This document shows positions 1 to 9,434 of a stretch of 64,000 bases of DNA, piece after piece. The notes beneath the pieces were generated by a model that had not been told where the DNA came from, ran no database searches, and was given only the letters and a program-made list of their open reading frames with translations. How positions within the stretch are numbered: position 1 is the stretch's first letter; each line of letters opens with the position of its first letter. The position numbers and the translations under genes were made by a program. The DNA is from CAWKPF01 sp963851415 (GTDB lineage: Bacteria > Acidobacteriota > Thermoanaerobaculia > Multivoradales > Multivoraceae): positions 496,001 through 560,000 of the forward strand of contig CAWKPF010000003.1 in the NCBI GenBank assembly GCA_963851415.1, in the 5' to 3' direction.

Positions 1-1
1 G

Positions 2-220
2 ACTCCGGCTCCCTCGTGGGGCGGCCTGGTGACCGTGAAGGCCGAGACGTCGGGGCGAGTCCATTCCTACGACGGGGCCGGCACGGTCGAGATCGTGCAC
101 GGAGCCGGCACGAGCTACGTGAGGGTGGACGGGCCCGCCTCACTCGAGGTGATCGCCCGGGGGGAAGGGCTGGACGCTGGCCGATTGACGATCGAGGCTT
201 CCGAGGAGCCGACGGCGTGA
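2..220 (+). CDS. C-terminal end of an unidentified protein (5' end outside window)
   Basis: An open frame enters from the left edge and ends at the TGA at 218-220. The visible 72 residues are rich in Val, Gly and alternating polar residues, suggesting a beta-sandwich C-terminal domain such as those that end glycoside hydrolases. No catalytic motif is visible, so I do not name a family. Its stop overlaps the GTG of the galactokinase-like gene in a GTGA arrangement, so the two are probably translationally coupled and part of one sugar-related operon that begins outside the window. Confidence 0.6.
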   Translation, partial: TPAPSWGGLVTVKAETSGRVHSYDGAGTVEIVHGAGTSYVRVDGPASLEVIARGEGLDAGRLTIEASEEPTA

Positions 221-1404
221 GTGACAAGGATCCACAGGGGCAGGTTCTCGAGGGTTTCCGAACGCGCTTCGGTCGCGAGCCCGACGTCGTCGTGCGAGCG
301 CCCGGTCGGGTGAACATCCTGGGTGGGCACGTCGACTACAGCGAGGGATGGGTGCTTCCCGGTGCGATCGAACAGTCTTTCTGGCTAGCGGCGTCGTCGG
401 TCTCGGCGGACACATTTCGCCTGATCGCCCTCGATCTCGAGGAAGAGCGCGAGGTGCCGATCGATCCTCCGGCTCCGCCGGTCTCGAGTCGCACCGAAGA
501 CGAGGAATCGGGCTGGTGGGACTATCCGTCGGGGGTTGCATGGGCGCTGCAGCGCACCGGGGCACCTCTGCCGGGCATCGAAGCGGTAATGTGCAGCGAG
601 GTGCCGATAGGGGCCGGTGTCTCCTCGTCTGCTGCGCTCGAGGTCGCATTCCTCACCGCGATCGAGACGCTGACCGGCCACGTCCTGGCACCGGTCGAGA
701 AGGCGAAGCTCGGTCGCACGGTCGAGAACGAGTATCTCGGCGTCCAGTCCGGCATCATGGACCAGTATGCCTCGGTGCACGGGCTTGCCGACACGCTGTT
801 GTTGATCGACTGCCGCAGTCTGACTCATGAGGAGGTGCCGCTGCCTGAGTTCGCGCAGGTGCTGGTGGCCGATACGGGCGTGCGCCGGCGCCTCCAGGGC
901 TCGAGCTTCAACGATCGTCGCTCGGAGGTGGAAGCGGCGGTCGAACATCTGCGAGCCGAGCTCCCTGGGATCCGTACGCTGCGCGACGTGTCACCAGAGC
1001 AGCTCGCGGAGCATCGCGGCCTCCTGCCCGAGCCACTGGGTCGTCGAGCGCGCCACGCCGTCGAAGAGTGCCGGCGTGTGCTGGCCGGAGCGCAAGCGGC
1101 GCGAGAGGGGCGAATCGACGAGCTCGGCGAGCTGATGAAGGCCTCCCACCGCAGTTCGAGGGACAACTACGAGGTCACCATCCCCGAGCTCGATCTGCTG
1201 GCCGAGACCGCATGGGAGGTCGAAGGGTGCTGGGGCGCTCGCGTTGCCGGAGGCGGCTTCGGGGGCTGCGTGCTGTCCCTCGTTCACCGCGACGCGACCG
1301 CCGATCTCGAGCGGGCGTTGACCTCGAGCTTTCGCCGGGGGTTCGGTCGAGCACCGACGTTTCTGCGTACCGGTATCGCCCGGGGCGCCGAAGTCGTCGA
1401 CTGA
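217..1404 (+). CDS. galK: Galactokinase-like GHMP sugar kinase
   Basis: A 395-residue GHMP kinase, close to the usual galactokinase length. It would phosphorylate galactose or a related sugar at C1 in the cytoplasm. The N-terminal signature is near residues 30-44 (GRVNILGGHVDYSEG). The ATP loop GAGVSSSAAL lies about residues 130-140. The catalytic Asp182 sits in GIMDQY, and the C-terminal GARVAGGGFGGC motif is present. I chose the GTG at 217 because it overlaps the upstream stop as GTGA and places the signature at the normal distance from the start; an open frame extends further upstream but only as a shadow. Oddity: the galactose-binding Glu of the canonical GEHTDY motif is Gly37 here, so the true substrate may differ. 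The convergent galU-like gene supports a nucleotide-sugar context. Confidence 0.85.
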   Translation: MSDKDPQGQVLEGFRTRFGREPDVVVRAPGRVNILGGHVDYSEGWVLPGAIEQSFWLAASSVSADTFRLIALDLEEEREVPIDPPAPPVSSRTEDEESGWWDYPSGVAWALQRTGAPLPGIEAVMCSEVPIGAGVSSSAALEVAFLTAIETLTGHVLAPVEKAKLGRTVENEYLGVQSGIMDQYASVHGLADTLLLIDCRSLTHEEVPLPEFAQVLVADTGVRRRLQGSSFNDRRSEVEAAVEHLRAELPGIRTLRDVSPEQLAEHRGLLPEPLGRRARHAVEECRRVLAGAQAAREGRIDELGELMKASHRSSRDNYEVTIPELDLLAETAWEVEGCWGARVAGGGFGGCVLSLVHRDATADLERALTSSFRRGFGRAPTFLRTGIARGAEVVD

Positions 1405-1419
1405 GGCAAGGCAGGGCCG

Positions 1420-2298
1420 CTAGCTCGTCTCGCTTCGGGTCCGCGCCTTGTGCTCGTGGATCCAGGCGCAAGCAGCGAGGTAGCCGTCCGGGTTGCCGAG
1501 ATCGAACACCGGATCGGGCAGTACCAGTCCCCAGAGAGGGTGGTCGAGCAGAACACGCTGGTAGATGTCGACTTCGGACAACTCCCCCCGGCTCTCGTCC
1601 TGCTCGGCACGGGCCCGGGTGTGGTACCGATGGACGTGGGGCAGGCAGATGTAGCGTCCACAGTTGCGCCGCACGATCTCGCCCGGCGCGATCTCCATCA
1701 CACCGTCCCCCTTGCTTTCCCAGGACTCGACCCGCAGCGCTCGTGCCGCCAGCTCTCCCGCCTCGCTCGTCTCGGCTGCTCGATACCCGAGTCGGCCGCA
1801 GTTGCCGAAGCGCCCGGAGTGTCGATGGTCGAGCTCGAGCACCCCGACGACGTCGGCTCCGGTACGCCGATGAAGGCTGACGAGGTCGGCCAGGGCGTAG
1901 TCGGGAGCGGGAAGAAAATTGTCCGGTAGGAGCATCGCGAAGGGCTCGTCCTCGAGAAGGGGCATGGCCTTCTCGATGGCGTCGGCGAGACCTCGAGGCT
2001 CCTCCTGCACGACGAATCGGAGCTCGAGCTCCTCCAGTCCGGGCTCCTCGGCGACGGTGCGCAGGTAGCTCTCGAGGAGTGGCTTCTCGGCTCGGTGCAC
2101 GATCACCAGTTCGCGGATCCCGGCGTCCCAGGCCTCTTGCACGATGAAGCGCAGCGCCGGAGTCGCACCCAGGGGAACCAGTTCCTTGGGGAGCAAACTG
2201 GAGATGGGGCGCATGCGGGTTCCACGACCCGCACAAGGAATCAGTGCGCGTCGCACCGGAGGCGCCGTTGGTGCATCGGAGTCGACGTTCGGTTGCAT
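1420..2298 (-). CDS. galU: UTP-glucose-1-phosphate uridylyltransferase-like nucleotidyltransferase
   Basis: A 292-residue sugar-nucleotide pyrophosphorylase that would make UDP-glucose (or a related NDP-sugar) from UTP and a sugar 1-phosphate. The nucleotide-binding signature PCAGRGTRMRPISSLLPKEL lies near residues 22-41 and matches the GalU pattern G-x-GTRM-P-x(5)-PKE. A conserved LLPDNF segment near residue 125 supplies the metal-binding Asp region. Length equals that of typical GalU proteins. It is convergent with the galactokinase-like gene (15-bp gap) and divergent from the ferritin gene, with 140 bp between the two start codons. RmlA-type or GlmU-type specificity cannot be excluded. Confidence 0.85.
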   Translation of the reverse strand: MQPNVDSDAPTAPPVRRALIPCAGRGTRMRPISSLLPKELVPLGATPALRFIVQEAWDAGIRELVIVHRAEKPLLESYLRTVAEEPGLEELELRFVVQEEPRGLADAIEKAMPLLEDEPFAMLLPDNFLPAPDYALADLVSLHRRTGADVVGVLELDHRHSGRFGNCGRLGYRAAETSEAGELAARALRVESWESKGDGVMEIAPGEIVRRNCGRYICLPHVHRYHTRARAEQDESRGELSEVDIYQRVLLDHPLWGLVLPDPVFDLGNPDGYLAACAWIHEHKARTRSETS

Positions 2299-2438
2299 CG
2301 AATCGGCATTCTCGCCGACTCGTTGCGGTGGTGCAAACCGGTCTCGACAGAGTCGTATACTGGGGTCGAACCCTCAGTCAGGGCCCGGCGGGACTCCTCG
2401 CCGAAGACGATAGCCATCGAGAAGGGAAGGACACGAGC

Positions 2439-2945
2439 ATGGATAGCACTCTGCACCAACGCCTCAATGATCACCTCGCCCTCGAGTTCGGAGCGGCCCA
2501 CAAGTACCTGGCCATGTCGATCTGGTTCGAGGCCAACGACCTGCTCGGCTTCTCCAGGTGGCTGCGCCAGCAGTCGGCGGAGGAGACCGCGCACGCCGAG
2601 CGCTTCATTCGTCACCTGATGGACCGCGACCTGGACGTTCAGTTGCCCGAGATCGAACGTCCTCCCGCCAGCTGGGACTCTGCCGAGGCTGCCGTCGGTG
2701 CGGTGCTCGAGAGCGAGCAGGCGGTCACCCGGGCGATCGAGGAGCTCTACGATCTCGCCGACAAGACCGGCGATCGGGCGACCTCGATCCTGCTGCAGTG
2801 GTTCATCACGGAGCAGGTGGAAGAAGAGAACCTGGTGCGAGGGATCCTGGGGAGGCTCAAGCTCGCGGGCTCCGGTGGTGCCGGGCTGCTGATGGTCGAT
2901 CAAGAGGTGGGCTCCGGCAAGCTGACTCCCGAAAACGGCGAATGA
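2439..2945 (+). CDS. ftnA: Bacterial non-heme ferritin
   Basis: A 168-residue four-helix ferritin that would oxidise and store iron in a 24-mer cage in the cytoplasm. The ferroxidase ligands are visible: Glu16, Glu49 and His52 (SAEETAHAERF), Glu93, and the Gln126/Glu128-Glu129 cluster in ITEQVEEENL. The ATG at 2439 is chosen because it follows an AG-rich ribosome site (GAAGGGAAGG) and gives the normal family length; the same frame is open further upstream. Its TGA overlaps the ATG of the DUF480 gene (ATGA), so the two are co-translated. Confidence 0.93.
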   Translation: MDSTLHQRLNDHLALEFGAAHKYLAMSIWFEANDLLGFSRWLRQQSAEETAHAERFIRHLMDRDLDVQLPEIERPPASWDSAEAAVGAVLESEQAVTRAIEELYDLADKTGDRATSILLQWFITEQVEEENLVRGILGRLKLAGSGGAGLLMVDQEVGSGKLTPENGE

Positions 2946-3682
2946 CCTACACTCGAAAGCTGGACCCCATCGAGCAGCGCGTCGTGGGCGCGCTGATGGA
3001 GAAACAGCAGACGACCCCTGATTACTATCCGATGACGGTCAACGCCTTGATCGCCGCCTGTAATCAGAAGAGCAACCGGGAGCCAGTGACCGCTCTGAGT
3101 GAGACCGAGATCGTCGGTGCGCTCGAGAGTCTTCGCCACGACACGCTGGTTTGGCGCAGTGAAGGCGCACGAGTGGAGCGGTGGGAGCATCGACTGACGA
3201 GTCGTTGGCATCTGGACACACCGGCCCGCGCGATCATGACCCTGCTCCTGCTGCGGGGACCGCAGACCCCTGGGGAACTGCGCTCCCGCAGCGAGCGGAT
3301 GCACCACTTCGAGGATGTCTCGGAGGTGGACGCCGTGCTGCGACGGTTGGCGCAGGGGGACGATGCGCTCGTTCGGGTGCAGCCCCGGGAGCCGGGAAAG
3401 CGGGAACGACGATGGTGCCACGTGATGGGCACGGACACGGTGGACAGTCCGAAGTCCGGGGGAATCGCGCTCGGGGAGCTCGGGCCGGAGAGTGGCGCAC
3501 CCTCCACAGCGGTTTCCGAGCGACGCCTCGATTCTGCCGATGCGAGCCGCTCGCCGCGCCAGGAGGGTGATCTGGAAGCCAGGGTGGCGGCGCTGGAGCG
3601 TCGAGTGGCTTCATTGGAACGCCGGACGGCGCCTGTGGAGCCGATCTCGGAGGCGCCCGCGCGGGACGTGGACTCTGACTGA
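2942..3682 (+). CDS. DUF480 / YceH family protein (UPF0502)
   Basis: A 246-residue protein of the YceH family, built of two winged-helix domains of unknown function. Residues 1-165 hold the conserved core, with LDPIEQRVVGALMEKQ at the N-terminus and NQKSNREPV near residue 40, both hallmarks of the family. The C-terminus ends in a short coiled coil (DLEARVAALERRVASLERR), as in other YceH proteins. It overlaps the ferritin gene by four bases (ATGA). The biochemical role is unknown; the winged-helix fold suggests nucleic-acid or protein binding. Confidence 0.9.
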   Translation: MTYTRKLDPIEQRVVGALMEKQQTTPDYYPMTVNALIAACNQKSNREPVTALSETEIVGALESLRHDTLVWRSEGARVERWEHRLTSRWHLDTPARAIMTLLLLRGPQTPGELRSRSERMHHFEDVSEVDAVLRRLAQGDDALVRVQPREPGKRERRWCHVMGTDTVDSPKSGGIALGELGPESGAPSTAVSERRLDSADASRSPRQEGDLEARVAALERRVASLERRTAPVEPISEAPARDVDSD

Positions 3683-3708
3683 GACCGGCCAGGCCGGGGG
3701 CTGCCCTC

Positions 3709-6700
3709 TCAGCGATCCTTCGAGTGCTCTTCGAGCCGTCCCGCCACGCGCTTGACCGTGCTGGCGAGCGTAGTGGCCGAGTAGGGCTTCTGCACGAAGC
3801 CTTGAATCGGTTCTCCGTGCAGTTTCTGGACAACGTCGTCCTCGGCGAAGCCGCTCGAGAGCACGACCGCGATCCCCGTGCGGATCTTGCGCAGCTCACG
3901 GAGTGCCTCGGCGCCGTTCATTCTGGGCATCGTCATGTCGAGCAGAACGACGGAGAAGCGGTCGGGAGCCTGCTGGAAGGCCTCGACGGCTTCGATGCCG
4001 TCCCGGGCGGTGGCGACTTCCATGCCGCTCATCTCGAGAATCGAGCAGGCGACCTCGCGCACCGTCGGATCGTCGTCGACAACCAGCACCGCCGGCGCCG
4101 TACGGAGATCCGGAACCGACTCCCTCTCGGTGGACAGGGGCTCTCCCTCGGGAACGGCGGGGAGGAACACCGTGAAGGTCGTTCCCCGCGACGGGGCGGT
4201 GTCGATGCGTGCGGCGCCCCGGTGCCCCTGGACGATGCCCAGCACCGCCGCCATCCCGAGTCCCCGCCCGGTGAACTTCGTGGTGAAGAACGGGTCGAAG
4301 ATCTTCGCCTTGATCTCCTCCGTCATGCCGCAGCCATCGTCACTCACTGCGAGAACCACGTAGCGCCCCTCCTCGACCTTGCCGAGATCGGTGCGCACCT
4401 CGGACTCGGCGAGCGTGCGCACGTCGGTCGTCAGACGCACGGTGCCTTCGTTCTCCCCAATGGCGTCCGAGGCGTTGGTCACCAGGTTGAGCATCAGCTG
4501 GCGTAGCTGGGCCCGGTCCGCCTCGACGCCGGCGGGAACGTCGCAGAGGTCGAGCTCGAAGGTGACGTTCTTGCCGATCGAGAAGCGCAGCAGGCTGTCC
4601 ATTTCCTCGGCCAGACTTCGCAGGTCGAAGCGCTCGGCCAGGTACTGGCTCTTGCCAGAATAGGCCAACAGCCGCTGGGTGAGGTCGCTGGCGCTGCGGG
4701 CGGACTTCTCGATGGCCTGAAGAGAGGCTCGATAGGGCGAGTCGTCGGGTACCACGTCGAGCAGAAGACTGGTGTGACCGAGGACGCCCACGAGGAGATT
4801 GTTGAAGTCATGGGCGATACCGCCGGCGAGAACACCGATGCTCTCCAGCTTCTGGGCATGCCTGAGAGCGGCCTCGTTGCGCTTGCGCTCGGTGACGTCT
4901 TCGAGGATCGCCTGGGCGCCCTTGATCTCTCCCCCCTGGAGCAGTGCGGCAATGTGGACCCGCAGATCGATCTCCACTCCGTCGGTTCGCTCGAGTACGT
5001 AGTCGGCCACCGAGTTGCCGCCACCCTCCAGCGCCTTCTCGATGGCGGCGGAGATGCCGCTGGTGACCAGGGGGCGATGGCGCAGCAGGCTCGCTCTGGG
5101 CTCATCGAGCCAGTCGTCTCCCAGGAGCTCGCCGACGTGGTGATTCGCAGCGACGAGCTCACCGTCCGGATTGCACGCGACAATGCCGAGCGGGGCCTTC
5201 TCGACCAGATCGCGGTATCGAGCCTCGCTGTCCATCAGGGCCTGCTGGGTCTGACGACGTTGCTGTGTTTCGAGGACCAGCGCGACGGCATCGGCCACCG
5301 ACGCTGCAAAGGCCTGTTCGTCAGGGTGCCACTCCCTCGTGCCGGTCAGGCTCTGGTGGCAGACCACGCCTCGCACCTCGCCGTTGAATCGGACGGTGGC
5401 GTCCAGGAAGGACTGGATTCCGAGCGGTTCCAGATGTCGCTTGAACAACTCGACGCCTGCGGGCAGCGAGCTCGGGTCAGCGGCCGCGATGACTCGGTTC
5501 TCCTCGAGCGCCGCGAAGTAGCTGGGCGCCTCGAGAAGCTTGCGCTCCTGCGGCTCGTCCCACAGCGGGTTGGTACCGGAACCGCTCTCCAGCCGGAGCC
5601 GGGTCTTCGACGAGTCGAACAGCCACACAGAGACTCGTTCGACGTCCAGGACGCGTGCAGCTTCCTCGGCGATCTCGAGGAGCGCCACTTCGCGCTCGTC
5701 GAACTGGGCAACTCGTTTCGTGAAGTGAACCAGTGCGGCCTGCTGAGCTGCCAGGCGGTCTCCCAGCCGGCGCAGTTCCTCATCGTGCATCCTGGCTTCT
5801 GTGACATCGAGCAGGTGCCACACCCGGCCGGCGGGCTCACCGCCCTGGCTGATGGGGTGAGACCAGATCTGCAGGATCCGTCCGTCGATCAGCTCCACGT
5901 CGTACTGAGGGGCGCTGTCACGTTGACTGTTGATCTGCTCGAGCATTTCCGCCGCCAGGGCGGGCTCCTTGAGCTGACTGAAGAGGTACTGGCGATGCCG
6001 ATCGCCGCCTTTGAGCACCAGGCCGGCGTCTTCGATGTTCCAGAGCCGAAGGTACTCGTCGTTGGCATAGAGCGGGACCCGGTTCGCATCCAGCACGATC
6101 AGGCCCTCCTTCGAGGAGCCGAGCAGACCCTCGAGCATGGCGGTGCGGATTGCGCTTTCCTCTCGAACCTGCTGCAGCTCCGTGGCTTCGGTGAGCCGGC
6201 AGCTGAGCAGTCTGCGGCGGCGATCGATTTGAAGGGTCGCAATGGCGACCCGGAGCCACCGTCGATCGTCGGTGCTGAGACAGTAGAGGCTGGGCGCGTC
6301 GCCTTCGGCCCGGGTCAGCTGGGTCGCGATCTGGGAGCGCCCCAGGGGGGACGAGGGGGCTCGCGGGTCGCGGAGCGCGGCGGAGAGGGTCTCGAACAGA
6401 TTCTCGCCGGCACGAAACGGCAGCTCGGTGTCCAGCGCTCGCGCGGCCGCGTTGCTGTAGACGATCTGTCCGTCGGTCTCGGCGAGCACCACTCCGTCGG
6501 CGTCGCGCTCGATCACATGACGCAGCGCCACGGGGGGCATCTCGAACAGCCCGAGCCGGTGGATACCGATCAGGATCAACAGCCCGGCGAGCCCCAGCGC
6601 GGCGATCGTCGGATCGATGAGCGCCTCGTCGGCGACGAGAACATAGTAGAGATTCGCCAACAGCGGCAGCAGAACGGCCGCGAAGAGGATCGCCGAACGA

Positions 6701-7209
6701 GCCCGACTCCGGGAGCGCTCGGGGTCGAGGATCAGCGATCCGTAGCGAGCCAGGATGGCAATGAGGAGGCCGTAGCTCCACAAGGCTCCGGCCCACCACC
6801 ACCAGTGGTACTCGTTGCGCCCATGGAGATGGGGCTCGAAGAACTGGCCGTGAAGCGGGTTGGTCACGAGCCCCAGCCAGCAGGTCAGCGAGATGGCAGC
6901 GGCGACCCGGAGCGGCAGCCAACTCTCTACAGGCCGCCCGACCACCTCGGAATAGGCCCGAGACAGCTGCAACCACGCCAGGGGAAGGCCATAGACCCCG
7001 GTGTACTCGAGGACCAGCCAGAGAAAGTGCGTGCTTTCGGTCTGCGCGAGGCCCGAGCCGACGTCCCCCAGACAGAAGGCGAAGCCGGCCAGCTGGGCCC
7101 AGAGCACCACCGGCCAGAGCGGCGGAGAGGGGCGGCGCGAGGCGACGTACAGAAGCAGGGCAGAGTACACCCCGACTGCAAGGAGCGAAGGGATGTACGA
7201 AACGACCAT
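3709..7209 (-). CDS. Hybrid sensor histidine kinase: 7TM, PAS, GAF, PAS, kinase, receiver
   Basis: A 1166-residue membrane sensor kinase. About seven hydrophobic helices fill residues 1-225 (7TM sensor type). They are followed by a PAS domain (about 228-345), a second PAS (360-480), a GAF (500-650) and a third PAS (660-785). The HisKA domain has the phospho-accepting His800 in GGIAHDFNNLL, and an ATPase domain with the G-box GRGLGMAAVLGIV follows. The C-terminal receiver (1035-1160) has phospho-Asp1091 in LLDMTMPRMNG. No separate response regulator or output gene is adjacent, so the partner is unknown. The AHDFNN H-box places it in a kinase subgroup that often signals by phosphorelay. A very long antisense open frame over this gene is a GC-bias shadow. 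Confidence 0.93.
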   Translation of the reverse strand: MVVSYIPSLLAVGVYSALLLYVASRRPSPPLWPVVLWAQLAGFAFCLGDVGSGLAQTESTHFLWLVLEYTGVYGLPLAWLQLSRAYSEVVGRPVESWLPLRVAAAISLTCWLGLVTNPLHGQFFEPHLHGRNEYHWWWWAGALWSYGLLIAILARYGSLILDPERSRSRARSAILFAAVLLPLLANLYYVLVADEALIDPTIAALGLAGLLILIGIHRLGLFEMPPVALRHVIERDADGVVLAETDGQIVYSNAAARALDTELPFRAGENLFETLSAALRDPRAPSSPLGRSQIATQLTRAEGDAPSLYCLSTDDRRWLRVAIATLQIDRRRRLLSCRLTEATELQQVREESAIRTAMLEGLLGSSKEGLIVLDANRVPLYANDEYLRLWNIEDAGLVLKGGDRHRQYLFSQLKEPALAAEMLEQINSQRDSAPQYDVELIDGRILQIWSHPISQGGEPAGRVWHLLDVTEARMHDEELRRLGDRLAAQQAALVHFTKRVAQFDEREVALLEIAEEAARVLDVERVSVWLFDSSKTRLRLESGSGTNPLWDEPQERKLLEAPSYFAALEENRVIAAADPSSLPAGVELFKRHLEPLGIQSFLDATVRFNGEVRGVVCHQSLTGTREWHPDEQAFAASVADAVALVLETQQRRQTQQALMDSEARYRDLVEKAPLGIVACNPDGELVAANHHVGELLGDDWLDEPRASLLRHRPLVTSGISAAIEKALEGGGNSVADYVLERTDGVEIDLRVHIAALLQGGEIKGAQAILEDVTERKRNEAALRHAQKLESIGVLAGGIAHDFNNLLVGVLGHTSLLLDVVPDDSPYRASLQAIEKSARSASDLTQRLLAYSGKSQYLAERFDLRSLAEEMDSLLRFSIGKNVTFELDLCDVPAGVEADRAQLRQLMLNLVTNASDAIGENEGTVRLTTDVRTLAESEVRTDLGKVEEGRYVVLAVSDDGCGMTEEIKAKIFDPFFTTKFTGRGLGMAAVLGIVQGHRGAARIDTAPSRGTTFTVFLPAVPEGEPLSTERESVPDLRTAPAVLVVDDDPTVREVACSILEMSGMEVATARDGIEAVEAFQQAPDRFSVVLLDMTMPRMNGAEALRELRKIRTGIAVVLSSGFAEDDVVQKLHGEPIQGFVQKPYSATTLASTVKRVAGRLEEHSKDR

Positions 7210-7338
7210 GAAGCGATGTCAGCCGAGAGAGCGAGAAGTCTATCGCGCGCAGAGACAGGGACCCAGGGAGCTCCCTCCTCAAGGGTGTCGGGAGCCCGAC
7301 ACCCCTTCCGCGTTCGCCCGGTCGGGCCTCGCGGATTC

Positions 7339-7899
7339 TCAGCCGAACAGGGAGCTGCCGACCGCGCCCGCCAGGCCGACGCTGATCGCCACCAGGATCC
7401 ACATCATCATGTAGACCGCGAAGCCGATGAGGCAGACCCCCAAAGCCCGCCAGGTGGACCGATAGTCGAGCGCCTGCCGAACGGCGATCACCATTGCCAG
7501 GAGGGTCCACAGGGTCCCGAGAACGCTGAAGAGGACTCCGAGGACGGGGATGATGCCGAGGAGTCGGAGAAGGCCGGGCGTGTAGGCAAAGCCGGTGGTT
7601 CGGAGCAGCTCTCCCAGATCGGCCTCGGTTTGCGGCTCCGGGAGCAGCTTCGTGCCGACCCAGTAGGTGATCCCGGCCCACACGACCCAGCCGAGCAGCG
7701 ACATGAGCAGCATCATCACGACGCCCAGGAAACCTGCACGCAAGGAACCGATCCCGGCCGCCAGGCTGACCAGGACGACCACGATCATCGCCTGCCTGGT
7801 AGCACTCTCGTCGGCCTCGACCGTCTCGTAGAGTTTTGGATCGAGGCGCGCCGCTCCGATCATGCGTTCGATCAACTGTTCGATCTGCCCTCGGTCCAT
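7339..7899 (-). CDS. Yip1-domain integral membrane protein
   Basis: A 186-residue membrane protein. A soluble N-terminus (residues 1-35, MDRGQIEQLIERMIG) precedes about five hydrophobic helices, with the loop GTKLLPEPQTEADLGELL between helices 2 and 3 and the pattern LRTTGFAYTPGLL typical of bacterial Yip1 proteins. The start follows a strong GGAGGAGG ribosome site. It lies between the GlcD-like oxidase and the hybrid kinase on the same strand, with 129 bp before the kinase start. The function of bacterial Yip1 proteins is not known. Confidence 0.8.
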   Translation of the reverse strand: MDRGQIEQLIERMIGAARLDPKLYETVEADESATRQAMIVVVLVSLAAGIGSLRAGFLGVVMMLLMSLLGWVVWAGITYWVGTKLLPEPQTEADLGELLRTTGFAYTPGLLRLLGIIPVLGVLFSVLGTLWTLLAMVIAVRQALDYRSTWRALGVCLIGFAVYMMMWILVAISVGLAGAVGSSLFG

Positions 7900-7929
7900 C
7901 TGCGGATCCTCCTCCAGAATTCCGTGTCT

Positions 7930-9348
7930 CTACCGCGGCTCGAGAACGCGCCCCGGGTTGAGAATGCCCTTCGGGTCGAGCGCCTGTTTGAGCGTATGCA
8001 TCAGGTCGATTTCGGATGCGCTTCGCGACCAGCTGAGGTAGGGGCGCTTCTCGAAGCCGATCCCGTGCTCCGCCGAGACCGATCCACCGAGTGGCCGGAG
8101 AGCGCTGTAGACGATCTCCTCGACGGCTCGTCGAGTGTCTGGAGATCCGTCGCCGACGGCGACGACGAGATGGAGATTCCCGTCGCCGAGGTGGCCGAAG
8201 ACGATGCACTTCGGGTCCTCGAATCGGTCGGCGAGTCTCGCTTCGACCTCGTCTACGTACGACTTCATGTCGCTGATTCGGAGGCTGACGTCGTACGTGA
8301 AGTTGGGCCCCAGTCGGCCCATCTGCTCGATGTCGTCGCGTAGCTCCCAGAGCTTGTCCCGCTCGGAGCTCGAGCTGCCGAACACGGCGTCTTCGATGAC
8401 ACCGGACTCGAAGGCGTCGGCGAAGGTCTGCTCGAAGGCCTCGCGATCGGCTGTCTCGTCGCTGCCGAGAGACTCCACCAGGGTGTAGAAGGGAGAACCG
8501 TGAGGAACGGGTGGAGCCGACTGTGCGGGAGGTGAGGTCACCAGCTCGTAGAAATCCGACCACATCACCTCGAACGCGCTCAGATTGGGCCCGAGGCCTT
8601 CCTCCATCGCTCTGAGAAGATCGATGACGTGCTCGAAACTCGCCAGGGCAACGAGAGCGACGTTATTGCTCCGGGGCCGGCGCTCGAGGCGAAGGATCAC
8701 CCGGGTGACGATTCCCAGCGTGCCTTCCGAACCGATGAACAGCTGTTTGAGATCGTACCCCGAGTTGTTCTTGAGCATCGCGTAGAGGCTCGGCACGACT
8801 GTACCGTCGGCCAACACGGCCTCGACTCCGAGGACGAGGTCTCGTGTCATGCCGAAGCGGATGACCCGGTTTCCGCCCGCGTTGGTGGCTACGTTCCCTC
8901 CGATCTGACAGGAGCCGCGAGCTCCGAGATCGAGGGGAAACAAGAGGCCTTCGCCGTCTGCTGCCTTCTGAATGGCCTGCAGCGGAGCGCCTGCCTGCAC
9001 CGTCATGGTGCGCCCGACCGGGTCGATGTCCTCGATGGCGCTCATCCGCTCCAGCGAGAGTACGATCTCGTCGCCTCGGGCGACTCCACCGTGAACCAGG
9101 CCGGTCATTCCCCCCTGTACGCACACCGGTTGGTCGGCCTCCCAGCACAGGCGGAGGACGTGAGAGACCTCCTCGGTGCTCTGCGGGCGGAGCACTGCCG
9201 TAGCGGCACAGGGCTCGCGAACCGCCCACCCCCCGGTGTGTCCCGTGACATCGTCTCCGGTGAGGACCCCCTCGGGCCCGAGGATCGCTCGGAGGCGCCC
9301 GATCAGGGATTCGAGGGATTGCTCTCCGGCATGGCTCGCTTCGGTCAT
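7930..9348 (-). CDS. GlcD/D-lactate dehydrogenase-type FAD-binding oxidoreductase
   Basis: A 472-residue flavoprotein of the VAO/PCMH class that oxidises 2-hydroxy acids such as glycolate, D-lactate or D-2-hydroxyglutarate. The N-terminal FAD domain carries VCVQGGMTGLVHGG and the segment LGARGSCQIGGNVATNAGG. The C-terminal FAD-oxidase_C domain has FGHLGDGNLHLVV and ends in SAEHGIGFEKR, both typical of this family. I prefer the ATG at 9348, which has GGAG eight bases upstream; a GTG nine bases further upstream is also in frame. No glcE, glcF or lactate utilisation genes are adjacent, so the substrate is open. Confidence 0.9.
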   Translation of the reverse strand: MTEASHAGEQSLESLIGRLRAILGPEGVLTGDDVTGHTGGWAVREPCAATAVLRPQSTEEVSHVLRLCWEADQPVCVQGGMTGLVHGGVARGDEIVLSLERMSAIEDIDPVGRTMTVQAGAPLQAIQKAADGEGLLFPLDLGARGSCQIGGNVATNAGGNRVIRFGMTRDLVLGVEAVLADGTVVPSLYAMLKNNSGYDLKQLFIGSEGTLGIVTRVILRLERRPRSNNVALVALASFEHVIDLLRAMEEGLGPNLSAFEVMWSDFYELVTSPPAQSAPPVPHGSPFYTLVESLGSDETADREAFEQTFADAFESGVIEDAVFGSSSSERDKLWELRDDIEQMGRLGPNFTYDVSLRISDMKSYVDEVEARLADRFEDPKCIVFGHLGDGNLHLVVAVGDGSPDTRRAVEEIVYSALRPLGGSVSAEHGIGFEKRPYLSWSRSASEIDLMHTLKQALDPKGILNPGRVLEPR

Positions 9349-9434
9349 CCGATTCACTCCACGGTCAGGTCTGGCCGCTGACTCTCGGTGGATTGTAGCG
9401 CCCCGGAGCCGGGCGGAGGAGGCGGGCCACCGCT

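Noticed and set aside
3683..3708. A GC-rich hairpin between convergent genes as a terminator
   Set aside because: The stem is only about 4-6 bp with no T-run after it on either strand.
4774..8343. A 1189-codon open frame on the plus strand
   Set aside because: It lies antisense to the hybrid kinase and Yip1 genes, whose domains and active sites are clear; long antisense frames are expected in GC-rich DNA.
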